A DNA stretch of 64,000 nt from Leptolyngbya sp. NIES-3755 (GCA_001548435.1 AP017308.1:1-64000); one strand, 5' to 3'. Shown: positions 9,499 through 18,751, numbered from the stretch's first letter. Notes: a model not told the origin generated them from the letters alone. Numbers and translations: made by a program.

Positions 9499-10872
9499 TT
9501 AATCCTGCAATCTCTCCAGACAAAGTTGCCGGAAATGATCCCCCCGCTGCTCGAAGTTCTGATACTGGTCAAAACTGGCACAAGCAGGAGATAAAAGCAC
9601 GACTTGAGCAGAATGTTGCTTGGCGAGAGTGGTCGATCGCTCAACTGCCCGTTCCATTGTGCCAACATCCTCATAGTTTGAGTAACCCACATCCTCAAGC
9701 CGTTTCCCAAACGTTGGTGCAGCTTCTCCAATTAGCAACACAAAAGCAGCTTTCTTTTGAATCACATTGAGCCATGCTTGATCTTCCCCAATTTTTGGTT
9801 CTCCCCCTGCAATCAAAATCACTGGAGATTTCACCGCAGCTAATCCAACCTCTGCTGCATCATAGTTCGTCGCTTTACTATCATTGATGAAGTCAACTCC
9901 TTGCCAGGTGCAGATATGTTCTAACCGATGAGGAACACCCGGAAATTCTGAAACTGCTTGTGCGATCGCATCTTTTTCAATTCCGGCTAACCGCGCCGCA
10001 GCAACCGACATCAATAGATTCTGCAAATTATGTGCCCCAGGCATTTTAAGAGCATCGGCTTGAACGATCTTTTCACCTTGTACGATCGCCCAACCCTCCT
10101 CAATATAAGCTCCAAATTCTGGCTTGCCAATTAGCTCAGATTTACCTTTCACACTTGTCCAGCAAGCATTCTCTTGAATCGGATAGCTTTGCTGCAATCC
10201 AATGTTTCGCAGATACAGATCATCCCCATTAAAAATCTGTTGCTTAGATTGATTCAGCAAACTCGCTTTAATGTTGAAATAGTTCTCTAAGGTTTTGTGG
10301 CGACTGAGATGATCCGGGGTAAACGTTGTCCAGATGGCGATTTCAGGCTGAATTGATGAAGAAGATTCGATCTGATAGCTACTAATTTCTGCGATCGCCC
10401 AATCAATCTTTTGATCTAACAATGCAACCTCACAAGCTGCATATCCAATGTTGCCAAATGCAGGTGCATGAAATCCTGCTTTCTCAAAGATTGCAGCAGT
10501 TAAAGCAGTCGTTGTTGTTTTACCATTCGTTCCCGTGATTGCTACCCAAGGCACATCACTCAAAGCTCTCCAAGCGAGTTCCATTTCACCGATCGTATCA
10601 ATGTTCATCGATCGAGCAGTGACCAAGCTTGGAACATCCCACGGCACACCCGGACTCACCACAATCAAATCTGGCTGCACTGATTCGGAATCAAATTGAT
10701 CGCCTAATCGAACATTGATATCTTCTGATAAAAGCTCTTGCTGTTGGGTTTCGAGAGCGGGAGAAGAACCGCGATCGCTAATCGTTACTTGCCATCCTTG
10801 GCGTTTGAGCAGTCGGGCGGCAGCGTTGCCAGATTTCCCCAACCCAATCACAGAAGCATTCGGCATAGTCAC
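9499..10872 (-). CDS. murD: UDP-N-acetylmuramoyl-L-alanine--D-glutamate ligase
   Basis: A 457-residue Mur ligase that adds D-glutamate to UDP-MurNAc-L-Ala in cytosolic peptidoglycan synthesis. It has an N-terminal Rossmann-like UDP-binding domain ([15 protein letters not shown]), the central ATP-binding loop GTNGKTTT, the HRLE segment of the Mur ligase core, NDSKATN, and the C-terminal [12 protein letters not shown]-type motif typical of MurD. Length is normal. It is followed at 54 bp by mnmA. Confidence 0.97.
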   Translation of the reverse strand: MTMPNASVIGLGKSGNAAARLLKRQGWQVTISDRGSSPALETQQQELLSEDINVRLGDQFDSESVQPDLIVVSPGVPWDVPSLVTARSMNIDTIGEMELAWRALSDVPWVAITGTNGKTTTTALTAAIFEKAGFHAPAFGNIGYAACEVALLDQKIDWAIAEISSYQIESSSSIQPEIAIWTTFTPDHLSRHKTLENYFNIKASLLNQSKQQIFNGDDLYLRNIGLQQSYPIQENACWTSVKGKSELIGKPEFGAYIEEGWAIVQGEKIVQADALKMPGAHNLQNLLMSVAAARLAGIEKDAIAQAVSEFPGVPHRLEHICTWQGVDFINDSKATNYDAAEVGLAAVKSPVILIAGGEPKIGEDQAWLNVIQKKAAFVLLIGEAAPTFGKRLEDVGYSNYEDVGTMERAVERSTTLAKQHSAQVVLLSPACASFDQYQNFEQRGDHFRQLCLERLQD

Positions 10873-10966
10873 GATCGCAGTTACTCTTTTTGCATTTCTA
10901 ATCCTACTCCGTAATGTTTCAGAATATATGACATGATGATTTCTGCCATCAAGTAATTTCGCTAGA

Positions 10967-11182
10967 ATGAGTTCACCGATTTATCCAACTCCAGCACAAG
11001 AAGCAAGATGCGTCTTACTTTGCATGAATTTAACAAGAATGTATGTTCCAATTTATCTTGTGCGACTTGATGAGCGAAATAGAAACATCATTTTGCTAGC
11101 TGGCGAAGAGATTGAGATTTGTATTTCTGAAGACGGAGAATGGGGGTACATAGAGTCAACTACCTCACCCACAAGGGGATGA
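10967..11182 (+). CDS. Small cyanobacterial protein, DUF6888-like
   Basis: A 71-residue protein. The core ([29 protein letters not shown], then [11 protein letters not shown] and EWGYIE) matches, from memory, a short cyanobacterial family that is usually encoded next to DUF6887 proteins such as the one at 11515. No membrane segment or catalytic motif is visible and the function is unknown. Its last codons (SPTRG) fall inside the first hairpin of the RNA candidate at 11163, so the original C-terminus may have been altered by insertion of that element. Confidence 0.65.
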   Translation: MSSPIYPTPAQEARCVLLCMNLTRMYVPIYLVRLDERNRNIILLAGEEIEICISEDGEWGYIESTTSPTRG

Positions 11183-11284
11183 GGCTTGCACTTCCACATC
11201 CAACTAGCCGTCTAGAAGTCGGAGCGCAATAGGCGGATTGACTGCCGCCCGAAGTATTCAATTCTTTTGCAAGGAGCCGCTAAA
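11163..11284 (+). ncRNA. Structured RNA candidate resembling HEARO/omega RNA
   Basis: Paired segments seen directly: hairpin 11163-11184 (CCTCACCC-ACAA-GGG with a 2-nt bulge, then TGAGG); hairpin GGCGG 11232-11236 with CCGCC 11245-11249; multiloop stem ACTTC 11190-11194 with GAAGT 11251-11255; and a closing helix CTTGCA 11185-11190 with TGCAAG 11268-11273 that traps part of the Shine-Dalgarno AAGGAG at 11271-11276. The ACTTC stem and the closing helix share base 11190, so only one of them can use it. The compact RNA ends just before an ATG, the layout of HEARO RNAs upstream of IscB/IsrB genes. The class assignment is by recollection and needs a covariance search. Confidence 0.5.
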
Positions 11285-11518
11285 ATGCTCGTCCCTCTCT
11301 TCCAAAAAGCCGAAGCTTCTGAAACGGTTTCTCCTGTAGTGCGTAGCCTTGCAGCGAGTGCCTTGATTAAGGAAGTGGGCTTGTCGTACAAGCAACTATA
11401 TCAAGGTTCTTCGTTCATTGCAAAGAAAATTGCCAGTCTGCGGGGCATTGAACCCCTTGACTGGCGCTCCTATCTCTCCCAACCCACAAGGGGATTGGGT
11501 TTCTCGGAGGTTTTATGA
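11285..11518 (+). CDS. Short unrecognised ORF after the structured RNA
   Basis: 77 residues from ATG 11285, with AAGGAG 9 nt upstream; an in-frame TTG at 11267 would place the start inside the RNA. It begins MLVP, as some IscB/IsrB proteins do, but shows no RRXRR, RuvC or HNH motif after that. It ends in SQPTRGLGFSEVL, where PTRG repeats the end of the DUF6888-like protein because both cover a copy of the ACAAGGGG hairpin. The stop overlaps the next start as ATGA, suggesting translational coupling. It may be a rearranged remnant rather than a functional gene. Confidence 0.45.
   Translation: MLVPLFQKAEASETVSPVVRSLAASALIKEVGLSYKQLYQGSSFIAKKIASLRGIEPLDWRSYLSQPTRGLGFSEVL
11480..11503 (+). repeat. 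Second ACAAGGGG hairpin, partner of the one at 11163
   Basis: CCCAA-CCC-ACAA-GGG with a bulge and TTGGG: the loop and inner stem are the same as in 11163-11184, while the outer stem is changed on both sides (CCTCA/TGAGG there, CCCAA/TTGGG here). The changed but still paired stem implies selection for the structure. It lies just before the start of the DUF6887-like gene. Confidence 0.55.
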
Positions 11519-11739
11519 AACCTGATTATTTAGCGATGACTAGGGCGGAGTTGAGAGCTTATGTATTGTCTCACCATGAAGATACAGAAGCTTTCCATGT
11601 GCTTGCCGATCGAATTTTGGCAGATCCGAATCTGAAGGTCTATTCCCCTGAAGATGTCGATCGCTTTCCTGAAATTTACGAGGAACATCGCAAGCGTAAA
11701 GAAGCCGAAAAGAATTCGGGTGAATCTGAGCAAAATTAA
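11515..11739 (+). CDS. Small cyanobacterial protein, DUF6887-like
   Basis: 74 residues: MKPDYLAMTRAELRAYVLSH, then HEDTEAFHVLADRI, and a charged tail rich in Glu and Lys. The M-T-R-x-E-L-R-A-Y-V-L block is, from memory, the hallmark of DUF6887 proteins, found in cyanobacteria beside DUF6888 partners. The function is unknown; the pairing of two tiny proteins has led to toxin-antitoxin guesses but nothing here proves it. The start overlaps the preceding stop (ATGA). A strong terminator follows. Confidence 0.7.
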   Translation: MKPDYLAMTRAELRAYVLSHHEDTEAFHVLADRILADPNLKVYSPEDVDRFPEIYEEHRKRKEAEKNSGESEQN

Positions 11740-11748
11740 TTCAGGTTG

Positions 11749-11785
11749 AAAAGGGGAATGAAATCGAGTTCCCCTTTTGTTTTTT
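11749..11785 (+). terminator. Rho-independent terminator after the small-gene cluster
   Basis: A perfect 10-bp stem (11749-11758 with 11769-11778), 10-nt loop, then a G and a run of six T. It separates the small genes from the convergent chlB. Confidence 0.85.
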
Positions 11786-13310
11786 ATGCGCCAACCGCTT
11801 CTTTTGCAGCGTAGAGCACTTCAGCCGTGATTTGAGTGATATTGCGATCGCGGGCAAATTTCTCAGTATTCCGCTTCACTTTACCCCGCACAAATCCCGG
11901 AATCCGATTCAGTTCCGCCAATCCATCCTTGCTCCAACCCAGATCCGACTCTGCCGAAACCGATTTGGTAATGACTTCTTTCGTATCGTGACCGCCAAAG
12001 ATTTCGAGCAAGTGATCTTCCATTCCGAGTGTGAACGAGTTGTAGATCAAATCGACAATCTGATTACTGCCTTCATAGCCTACGAATGGTTTATATCCGA
12101 CTGGGAAGTTCTGAATGTGAATCGGAGCCGCGATCACACCGCAGGGAATATCCAATCGTTTTCCGACGTGGCGTTCCATCTGAGTGCCAAAAATTGCAGC
12201 AGGTTCAAGACGGGCGATCGCATCTGCAATTTGTCCATGATCTTCACTGATCAAAACATCATCACAGTACTCGCTCACTTGATTTCTAAACCATTCTGCA
12301 TCGTACTTACAATAGGTTCCTGCCAGCAACACATGAATCCCCATTTCACGCGAGAGAATCTTGGTAATAGCTGCCGCGTGAGTGCTATCTCCGAAGACGA
12401 CTGCTTTTTTGCCGGTCAGGTTTTGGCAATCAATCGATCGAGAAAACCAAGCTGCCTGCGACACATATCGCGTTTGCTGATCAATCAATGATTCATAGTT
12501 CACATCCGCACCTTGAGCATTGATCACTTGCTGAATTTTGCGAATACAACGTGCTGTTTCAACAATGCCCATTGGCGTAATGTCTACATACGGCATTCCA
12601 AATTCTTGCTGCAAATATTCCGCTGCAAGCATTCCCGTCTCACGATACGGAACTAAGTTAAACCAAGCGCGAGGCAAGGTTTTAAGCTCATGCACACTTG
12701 CACCCTGAGGCACGATCGCATTCACTTCAATCCCCAAATCAGCCATGAACTTCTTCAGTTCAGTCGCATCATGATTGTGATGAAATCCAAGTGTCGTCAG
12801 TCCAAAAATGTTCACCGAAGGCTTCTCAGTCTTTTCCGTCACTAAATCGCCTTTCTTCCGAGCTTTTGCGATGTAGAACTGTACAATCTGTTGCAATGTT
12901 CGATCGGCAGCTTGTAGCTCATTCACACGATAGTGATTCACATCCGCCAACATGACATCACACTGAGCTTCAATCTGCGCCCGCTCCACAAAATTCTGCA
13001 AATCTTCCTGCAAAATGCTCGATGTACAAGTCGGAGTCAGAACGATCAAATCAGGATGTTCTTCGCCATCTTTGCGCGTGATGTTATCGACCACTTTTTC
13101 TTGCGAACCACGAGCGAGAACATGACGATCGACGACGCTGGTTGTGACCGGAGTATAGTCTCGTTCTCGCTCTAACATTGATCGCATGACATTGAAATAG
13201 TCATCGCCCAAGGGAGCGTGCATAATCGCGTGAACATTCTTAAAAGAACTGGCAATGCGGAGTGTGCCAATGTGTGCGGGTCCTGCATACATCCAGTAAG
13301 CTAATTTCAT
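11784..13310 (-). CDS. chlB: Light-independent protochlorophyllide reductase subunit B
   Basis: A 508-residue nitrogenase-like subunit. With ChlN it forms the NB protein that binds protochlorophyllide and a [4Fe-4S] cluster and, with electrons from the ChlL iron protein, makes chlorophyllide in the dark. The N-terminus [18 protein letters not shown], the Cys in [24 protein letters not shown], and the C-terminal DVLYAAKE-like helix are characteristic. chlL and chlN are not adjacent. GGGAG lies upstream of the ATG. Confidence 0.98.
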   Translation of the reverse strand: MKLAYWMYAGPAHIGTLRIASSFKNVHAIMHAPLGDDYFNVMRSMLERERDYTPVTTSVVDRHVLARGSQEKVVDNITRKDGEEHPDLIVLTPTCTSSILQEDLQNFVERAQIEAQCDVMLADVNHYRVNELQAADRTLQQIVQFYIAKARKKGDLVTEKTEKPSVNIFGLTTLGFHHNHDATELKKFMADLGIEVNAIVPQGASVHELKTLPRAWFNLVPYRETGMLAAEYLQQEFGMPYVDITPMGIVETARCIRKIQQVINAQGADVNYESLIDQQTRYVSQAAWFSRSIDCQNLTGKKAVVFGDSTHAAAITKILSREMGIHVLLAGTYCKYDAEWFRNQVSEYCDDVLISEDHGQIADAIARLEPAAIFGTQMERHVGKRLDIPCGVIAAPIHIQNFPVGYKPFVGYEGSNQIVDLIYNSFTLGMEDHLLEIFGGHDTKEVITKSVSAESDLGWSKDGLAELNRIPGFVRGKVKRNTEKFARDRNITQITAEVLYAAKEAVGA

Positions 13311-13455
13311 ATCGGTGTCTCCCTTATATGCAGCGGGGTTGAAGTGACTGCTTTAGCATTGTCGCAAAGTTGTCGATCGCATCGGGGATTTGCTTTGTGA
13401 TGTGTTACGCGATCGCACAAAACTTCAAGAAGCTACAATGTACCGTCTGCGGGAG
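13311..13455. other. chlB upstream region
   Basis: No gene is seen here. The region must hold the chlB promoter, but I find no clear -10/-35 pair or known operator. It has two or three HIP1-type GCGATCG sites. Confidence 0.4.
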
Positions 13456-13632
13456 TCAGCGAGATTCACGATGATTACGTCTAGAACGATTCTTAATAGT
13501 CTGTAGCGAATCGATACGTTTGTCGATCGCAGCTTTCATAGACGAATATTTTTGCGATCGACGCATTGAAACTACCGTGGGATGGAATCTTGCGAGACAA
13601 ACAAGACCACCCCATAGAAGAATGAACAACAT
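13456..13632 (-). CDS. Possible small membrane protein downstream of AIM24
   Basis: 58 residues from ATG 13632, which lies only two bases after the stop of the AIM24 gene on the same strand. It has one hydrophobic N-terminal segment (LFILLWGGLVCLARF) followed by a very basic tail. Close spacing would allow coupled translation. I do not recognise a family and the Shine-Dalgarno is poor, so it could be chance. Confidence 0.35.
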   Translation of the reverse strand: MLFILLWGGLVCLARFHPTVVSMRRSQKYSSMKAAIDKRIDSLQTIKNRSRRNHRESR

Positions 13633-13634
13633 CC

Positions 13635-14456
13635 TTAGCGAGTCAAACTGGCTCCCCCCAGACTTGCCATTGCCATCTGTGCATAGATCGCCTGAGTCGG
13701 TGCAATCCACACTTTCCCAGTTCCTCGGAACGTTTGGAGCAATCCTTCGCCACTCGTGACTGCACCCATTAAGGATTTTGAGGCTTTCTCTACCGTGAAC
13801 TCAATGCCACTTGTTCTCAGCAGCGCGAATGAACCATCGACTTGCAGCGTTTCATTGTTCAAACTCATTTCCACGATTTCACTTAATGGCACAGGAATCC
13901 GAAATACAACAATCCCTGTTCCTGAAACTTTCGTTTGATAGCGACCTTCTCCCCCTGCGACTCGCGCACTCAAGCTCTCAACTTTGTGTGCTCCAACCTG
14001 AACAGAATTTTCACTACAGCAGAACAAGCCCTGATCGGCATACAAGGTTTGATTGTTCAATTGCATGAACCAGTAATGCCCAAAGGTCGGCTCCAGATAA
14101 ATTTCACCTGTACCACTATAAAGGGGCTTAAACATTGCTTCACCTGTTCGAGCCGCTGCCAGCGCACCTTTGACTAAACCGCCCACGCCTTCTCCCATTC
14201 CGGTTGAGCTTTCCATCTCAATTCGACCTTTGCTGAATTGCAGCGCTCCCGGTTCTGTCCGAATTCCATCTTTTTCTAATCGAATTCGTAACTGCCGCAG
14301 CCTCACACCCGCTTTGTCGAGTGTATGTAACTGTTCTGCGATCGCGATTGTCTCACTGCCTGATAATGCCTTGTATTGCAACAGTTCAAAAGTCGTTCCG
14401 CCACGAGTGACGCTGTGAATGACTTCAAAGGGCAATTTATTTTCAGCTTCATTCAT
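13635..14456 (-). CDS. AIM24 family protein (TIGR00266-like)
   Basis: A 273-residue beta-rich protein. The pattern of repeated short strands with G-x-G turns (FELLQYKALSGSETI, GALQFSKGRIEMESS, YSGTGEIYLEPTFGHYW, SGTGIVVF, RGTGKVWIAP) is that of the AIM24 family, trimer-like beta-prism proteins named after a mitochondrial protein but widespread in bacteria. The bacterial role is unknown. There is no signal peptide. Confidence 0.85.
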   Translation of the reverse strand: MNEAENKLPFEVIHSVTRGGTTFELLQYKALSGSETIAIAEQLHTLDKAGVRLRQLRIRLEKDGIRTEPGALQFSKGRIEMESSTGMGEGVGGLVKGALAAARTGEAMFKPLYSGTGEIYLEPTFGHYWFMQLNNQTLYADQGLFCCSENSVQVGAHKVESLSARVAGGEGRYQTKVSGTGIVVFRIPVPLSEIVEMSLNNETLQVDGSFALLRTSGIEFTVEKASKSLMGAVTSGEGLLQTFRGTGKVWIAPTQAIYAQMAMASLGGASLTR

Positions 14457-14665
14457 GAATTCTCACCTCAGAATTTGCAATTTAGCCCAAGAGTGCCCTG
14501 ATTCTAGCTCCGTTAATGGAAGTGTTGGCGACTTCTGAAACTAGAGGGAGTGTTTCGATTCATTAGTTTTCGCGATCGCTTGTTCAATCTGCCCATAAAC
14601 CCATGAACCACAATTTAAGCAGGCGGGAATACTAATCAACATCTAGTCATCTAGGAGAAATCTAC

Positions 14666-14956
14666 ATGCAAGCTCAAGAAAAAGTTCGTTTAAGTATGCA
14701 AGTTGCGTTTAGCAGCATTATTCTTTGTTTCTGTCTGTTTAAGCTGTCGAATCCGAATGATAGCCAATCGAGTGCTTTGTATTGGGGTGGAGTGACGAGC
14801 GTTCTGGCTTGGTGGATGCCTTCACCGGGTGGCAGTAGCTCCTCGCGTAATTCTGCTTCGGTTAGAGCAGATGAAGTCAATGCGGTTCACATCGAGAAAA
14901 TTGAATCTGTTCCGCAAATGGAATCGGTTCCGCAGATGAACGGGTCACACAATTAG
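14666..14956 (+). CDS. Small membrane protein, cyanobacterial
   Basis: 96 residues, preceded by TAGGAGAAATCTAC, a good Shine-Dalgarno. Two hydrophobic segments (VAFSSIILCFCLFKL and ALYWGGVTSVLAWWMPSP) are followed by a Ser-rich polar tail with a duplicated E-S-V-P-Q-M. Short two-helix proteins ending in W-x-P-S-P are common in cyanobacteria; the function is unknown. The 3' end overlaps the convergent kinase gene by 12 bp. Confidence 0.7.
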   Translation: MQAQEKVRLSMQVAFSSIILCFCLFKLSNPNDSQSSALYWGGVTSVLAWWMPSPGGSSSSRNSASVRADEVNAVHIEKIESVPQMESVPQMNGSHN

Positions 14957-15808
14957 CTGATCGATCATTCGATTCGCTTGTGATTCGTAACTGCCACCGA
15001 ACAAATTAAAGTGATTCAAGATGTGATACAGGTTGTAGAGCGTTTTTCGCGTCTTGTAGCCTGAATCAGTCGGATAAATCTCTTCATAGCCTCGATAAAA
15101 TTCAGCGGGAAAGCCCCCAAACAATTCGGTCATCGCCAAATCCACTTCTCGATCGCCCCAATAAGTCGCTGGATCAAAGATGACAGGTTCCCCGGATTGC
15201 ATCACCGCCGCGTTTCCTGACCATAAATCTCCATGTACGATCGACGGTTTCGGTTCATGATTCGCAAGTAATTCTGGAATTCGATCCAGTAACCTTGCTC
15301 CATTCCGAAACCGTCCCCCATTCCGCGCCCCCAATTCAAGCTGATACCCAATTCGATGTTGAGTAAAAAAATCCGTCCAGTTCGATGTCCAGGAATTGAT
15401 CTGAGGTGTTGACCCGATCGTATTATTCCGCTCCCATCCGAATGCCGTTGATTTTTGATACCGGTGCATTCGTGCGAGATTTCGTCCCATGTCCGCCCAG
15501 GCTTGAGAACTTCCCCGACCTAAATCGAGCCATTCAAGCACAATATAAGCTGAACTTTCTGAAATTCCAGTACAAATCGGTTTCGGAATTCGGATCGCCT
15601 CTGCTTCTCTCATGTGTTGTAAGCCGATCACTTCTGCTTCAAACATGGCAAGCTGATCGGCTCGATTGAGCTTTACAAAAAATGTGAGAGTGCCATCACT
15701 GATTCGATAACCCTGATTGATGCAGCCACCGCCAACCGAACGTCGATCGCAACTTTCAAACGACTGCGAAATCGCTTGGCTAATCTGAGCATCAATCTGA
15801 GTCCACAT
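14945..15808 (-). CDS. Fructosamine kinase family protein
   Basis: A 287-residue aminoglycoside-phosphotransferase-fold kinase. GGGCINQGYRI is the nucleotide-binding start, FVKLNR the Lys strand, IVLEWLDLG the hinge, SIVHGDLWSGNAAV the catalytic HGD-W-x-G-N loop, and VIFDPATYWGDREVDLAM the metal-binding DPA-YxGDRE motif typical of fructosamine-3-kinases. The family phosphorylates protein-bound ketosamines to reverse glycation; bacterial members may act on ribulosamines. It starts 3 bp after the M16 peptidase gene ends, so they are likely one transcript. Confidence 0.93.
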   Translation of the reverse strand: MWTQIDAQISQAISQSFESCDRRSVGGGCINQGYRISDGTLTFFVKLNRADQLAMFEAEVIGLQHMREAEAIRIPKPICTGISESSAYIVLEWLDLGRGSSQAWADMGRNLARMHRYQKSTAFGWERNNTIGSTPQINSWTSNWTDFFTQHRIGYQLELGARNGGRFRNGARLLDRIPELLANHEPKPSIVHGDLWSGNAAVMQSGEPVIFDPATYWGDREVDLAMTELFGGFPAEFYRGYEEIYPTDSGYKTRKTLYNLYHILNHFNLFGGSYESQANRMIDQLIV

Positions 15809-15811
15809 TTT

Positions 15812-17089
15812 CTATTTCCCTGGCTTCACAATCACGCAACCGTAAGCGCTCGTTGGCAAATAGGTTTGAGCCGCTTTCTGTAAATCAGTCCCAGACAGCG
15901 ATTGAATATAAGTCGGATAGTTGAAAGCTGGCTCTAAGTCACCCACCAAAGTTTGATAGTAGCCGTACAAACCAGAACGATCGCTGGGGGTTTCATTGCC
16001 AAAGGTGAAATGGTTGGCGACTTGGGTGCGAACGCGATCGAGTTCTGATTGATTCACAAACTCGGTTTGCAAAGACTGAATATGAGAAGCGATCGCGGCT
16101 TCTACCGCATCAATGTTCTCAACCGGCAACTGAGCCGAAACGCAGAAAATTCCTTGATGACGATAGCTCATATTGCTGGCAGACACGCTCGACACTAAGC
16201 CCTGCTCTTCTCGCAAATCTTTCACGAGTCGTGCAGTCCGTCCATGTCCAAGAATACTCGCCAATCCATCTAGCGCGTAAGTTTGCTGCAAATCAGACAT
16301 CCCCGGAACGCGCCATAACATCATTAATCTCGCCTGCGTCAGACTGGGATCAACATGCTCATGCCGAATGATTTCGGTGAACGGTTGCTCTGCGGTAGGG
16401 GAATTGATTTGTGGCTTATCAGCGGTCGGGGAAATGTGAGAAACGCTCTCTTCGACAACACGAATTAGTTCCTCGACTGGGAGATTTCCAACAGCTACAG
16501 CGGTCATCGATCGAGGATGATACCATTCAGCATGAAAATCTCGCATTTCTTGAGCGCTGAGGGTTTCAATCACTGAAGCAGGACCTAAAACTTGTCTACG
16601 ATAGGGTAAAGTTTCAAATGCCAGTTCGCTCATGTGCTGATAGGTGCGACGGCGAGGATTGTCATTCGATCGACGAATTTCTTCCAGTACGACAAACCGT
16701 TCCCGCTCAAAGCCATCATCGGGAATTCGTGCATTCAACACGACATCCATTTGCAGCGGTGCAAGAGTCGCGAAATCTTTGGGAGCCGTGGTGATGTAAT
16801 AGTGCGTGTAATCCTGACTGGTTGCAGCATTCGTCACCGCGCCACATTGTTCAATCTGCTGTTCAAATTCGCCGCTCTGAAGTCGATCGGTTCCCTTAAA
16901 CACCATGTGTTCGAGAAAATGAGCCATGCCGTTAATTGCATCCGATTCGACGGCTGATCCGACATCCAGCCAGACGTTTAAATTCACAGCATCGACGGGA
17001 ATCTGTTCAGCGATGATCGTTAAGCCATTGGCAAGACGACGGATCGTAGGCGCGTTCAGTTTTGGCGATCGAATAAGCGTTGAAGTCAT
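15812..17089 (-). CDS. M16 family zinc metallopeptidase
   Basis: A 425-residue single-chain insulinase-type protease. The inverted zinc motif HFLEH is at about residues 57-61, followed by the distal Glu in the usual region; the second half has the inactive R/Y pair domain (RTARLVKDLREEQGL). Cyanobacterial members are often encoded as active/inactive pairs, but only one copy is seen here. No signal peptide is visible, so it is probably cytosolic, perhaps peptide clearing. It lies directly upstream of the fructosamine kinase gene. Confidence 0.92.
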   Translation of the reverse strand: MTSTLIRSPKLNAPTIRRLANGLTIIAEQIPVDAVNLNVWLDVGSAVESDAINGMAHFLEHMVFKGTDRLQSGEFEQQIEQCGAVTNAATSQDYTHYYITTAPKDFATLAPLQMDVVLNARIPDDGFERERFVVLEEIRRSNDNPRRRTYQHMSELAFETLPYRRQVLGPASVIETLSAQEMRDFHAEWYHPRSMTAVAVGNLPVEELIRVVEESVSHISPTADKPQINSPTAEQPFTEIIRHEHVDPSLTQARLMMLWRVPGMSDLQQTYALDGLASILGHGRTARLVKDLREEQGLVSSVSASNMSYRHQGIFCVSAQLPVENIDAVEAAIASHIQSLQTEFVNQSELDRVRTQVANHFTFGNETPSDRSGLYGYYQTLVGDLEPAFNYPTYIQSLSGTDLQKAAQTYLPTSAYGCVIVKPGK

Positions 17090-17242
17090 GGCAATTTGTG
17101 TGGTGCTTTACCTATCTTAGTGTTGGAAAAGTCGTAATTCACACTTAAAATTTGTTCACTTTCCGCAAAACTCTCTCCTTCTGGTTTATCCGTTCGTTTG
17201 CGTAATTCTCTACAATAGAAGCAGAGCGTTAAAAAATGTTAA

Positions 17243-18751
17243 GTGATGCAGAGCAAGTCAACCCGAAAAGTGGTCTCGATCGGTGCTGGAATTGGTGGTT
17301 TGACGGCGGCAGCGCTGTTGGCTCACCGAGGCTATGAAGTGTTAGTTCTGGATCAGGCACTCGTTCCTGGCGGTTGCGCTTCAACATTTAAACGCCAAGG
17401 ATTTACGTTCGATGTCGGTGCAACTCAAGTCGCAGGATTGGAACCGGGCGGCATTCACCATCGAATTTTCTCGGAATTAGACATCGATCTTCCTGATGCA
17501 ACCGATTGTGATCCGGCTTGTGCTGTTTTCCTTCCAGGTGAAACGGGTTCGATTCGAGTTTGGCGCGACCCGGAAAAATGGCAAGCTGAACGCCAAAAAC
17601 AATTTCCTGGAAGCGAACCGTTTTGGCAACTATTAAATGATCTATTCCGCTACAGTTGGGCGTTTCAGTCCCGCGATCCAGTTCTGCCCCCTCGAAACGT
17701 TTGGGACTTGTGGCAACTGACGAAAGCGGTTCGACCAGATACGCTGCTCACTTTGCCGCATACGTTTTCAACCGTGGGCGATGCGCTTCGAGGTTACGGA
17801 TTGGGGAGCGATCGACGTTTAAAGACCTTCCTCGATCTACAACTCAAACTCTATTCCCAAGTTGATACAGATGAAACGGCTCTCTTATATGCCGCGACTG
17901 CATTAAGTGTGTCTCAGGCTCCCCAAGGATTGTTCCATCTTCAGGGCAGTATGCAGGTATTGAGCGATCGATTAGTCGAATCTCTTAAACGTGATAACGG
18001 CAAACTCCTGATGCGGCACACGGTCGAGCAGATTCACATCGAAGCCGGTCAAACGAAAGGAGTCACGATTCGCAATCAGAAAACAGGCGAATCTTGGTTT
18101 GAACCTGCCGATCATGTCGTGGCAAATGTGACGGTGCAAAACTTAGTCGAACTGCTTGGAGAGACTGCACCAAAAGGATATCGTCATCGGGTCGATAAAT
18201 TGCCACCTTCGTCTGGAGCATTCGTGATTTATTTGGGAGTCGATCGATCTGCAATTCCCGAAGATTGCCCACCGCATCTGCAATTTCTCTACGACTATGA
18301 AGGACCGATCGGGGAAAATAATTCTCTATTCGTTTCGGTCAGCCACGAAGGAGACGGACGTGCTCCCGCTGGAAAAGCGACGATTATTGCTTCATCGTTC
18401 ACGGATACCGGAGCTTGGAAGAATACTGAAGATTATGAGGGAATGAAACAGCGGTATGCAGCGGAAGCGATCGACAAATTAGGACGCTATTTCAAACTGA
18501 ATGCGGATACGATCGTCTATCAAGAATCTGCGACTCCAAGAACCTTCCAACGCTTCACCGCACGAACAGACGGAATTGTAGGCGGCATCGGTCAGAGAAT
18601 TCCAACGTTTGGACCCTTTGGATTTGCGAATCGAACTCCGGTGCAAAATCTTTGGCTCGTTGGAGATTCCACACATCCGGGAGAAGGAACCGCAGGTGTA
18701 AGTTACTCTGCTTTGACCGTGGTGCGACAAATCGAGGCGTTATCGTCTTAA
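17243..18751 (+). CDS. crtD: Carotenoid desaturase, probably C-3',4' desaturase CrtD
   Basis: A 502-residue FAD enzyme of the phytoene desaturase/CrtISO superfamily. The dinucleotide-binding motif is IGAGIGGLTAAALLA near the N-terminus, followed by PGGCASTF, and the C-terminal FAD contact is NLWLVGDSTHPGEGTAGV. In cyanobacteria this subgroup makes the 3',4' double bond of myxol-type carotenoids. The split from the carotenoid isomerase CrtH is by overall resemblance, so the exact substrate is less certain than the family. It is convergent with, and overlaps by 12 bp, the repeat protein downstream. Confidence 0.8.
   Translation: MMQSKSTRKVVSIGAGIGGLTAAALLAHRGYEVLVLDQALVPGGCASTFKRQGFTFDVGATQVAGLEPGGIHHRIFSELDIDLPDATDCDPACAVFLPGETGSIRVWRDPEKWQAERQKQFPGSEPFWQLLNDLFRYSWAFQSRDPVLPPRNVWDLWQLTKAVRPDTLLTLPHTFSTVGDALRGYGLGSDRRLKTFLDLQLKLYSQVDTDETALLYAATALSVSQAPQGLFHLQGSMQVLSDRLVESLKRDNGKLLMRHTVEQIHIEAGQTKGVTIRNQKTGESWFEPADHVVANVTVQNLVELLGETAPKGYRHRVDKLPPSSGAFVIYLGVDRSAIPEDCPPHLQFLYDYEGPIGENNSLFVSVSHEGDGRAPAGKATIIASSFTDTGAWKNTEDYEGMKQRYAAEAIDKLGRYFKLNADTIVYQESATPRTFQRFTARTDGIVGGIGQRIPTFGPFGFANRTPVQNLWLVGDSTHPGEGTAGVSYSALTVVRQIEALSS

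Noticed and set aside
11285-11518. Possible IscB/IsrB gene start after the HEARO-like RNA
   Set aside because: Only the first four residues fit. No RRXRR, RuvC or HNH motif follows and the ORF is too short, so no nuclease is claimed.
11832-12491. 219-residue ORF opposite chlB
   Set aside because: It lies wholly within chlB on the other strand, has no family resemblance and its composition mirrors the real gene.
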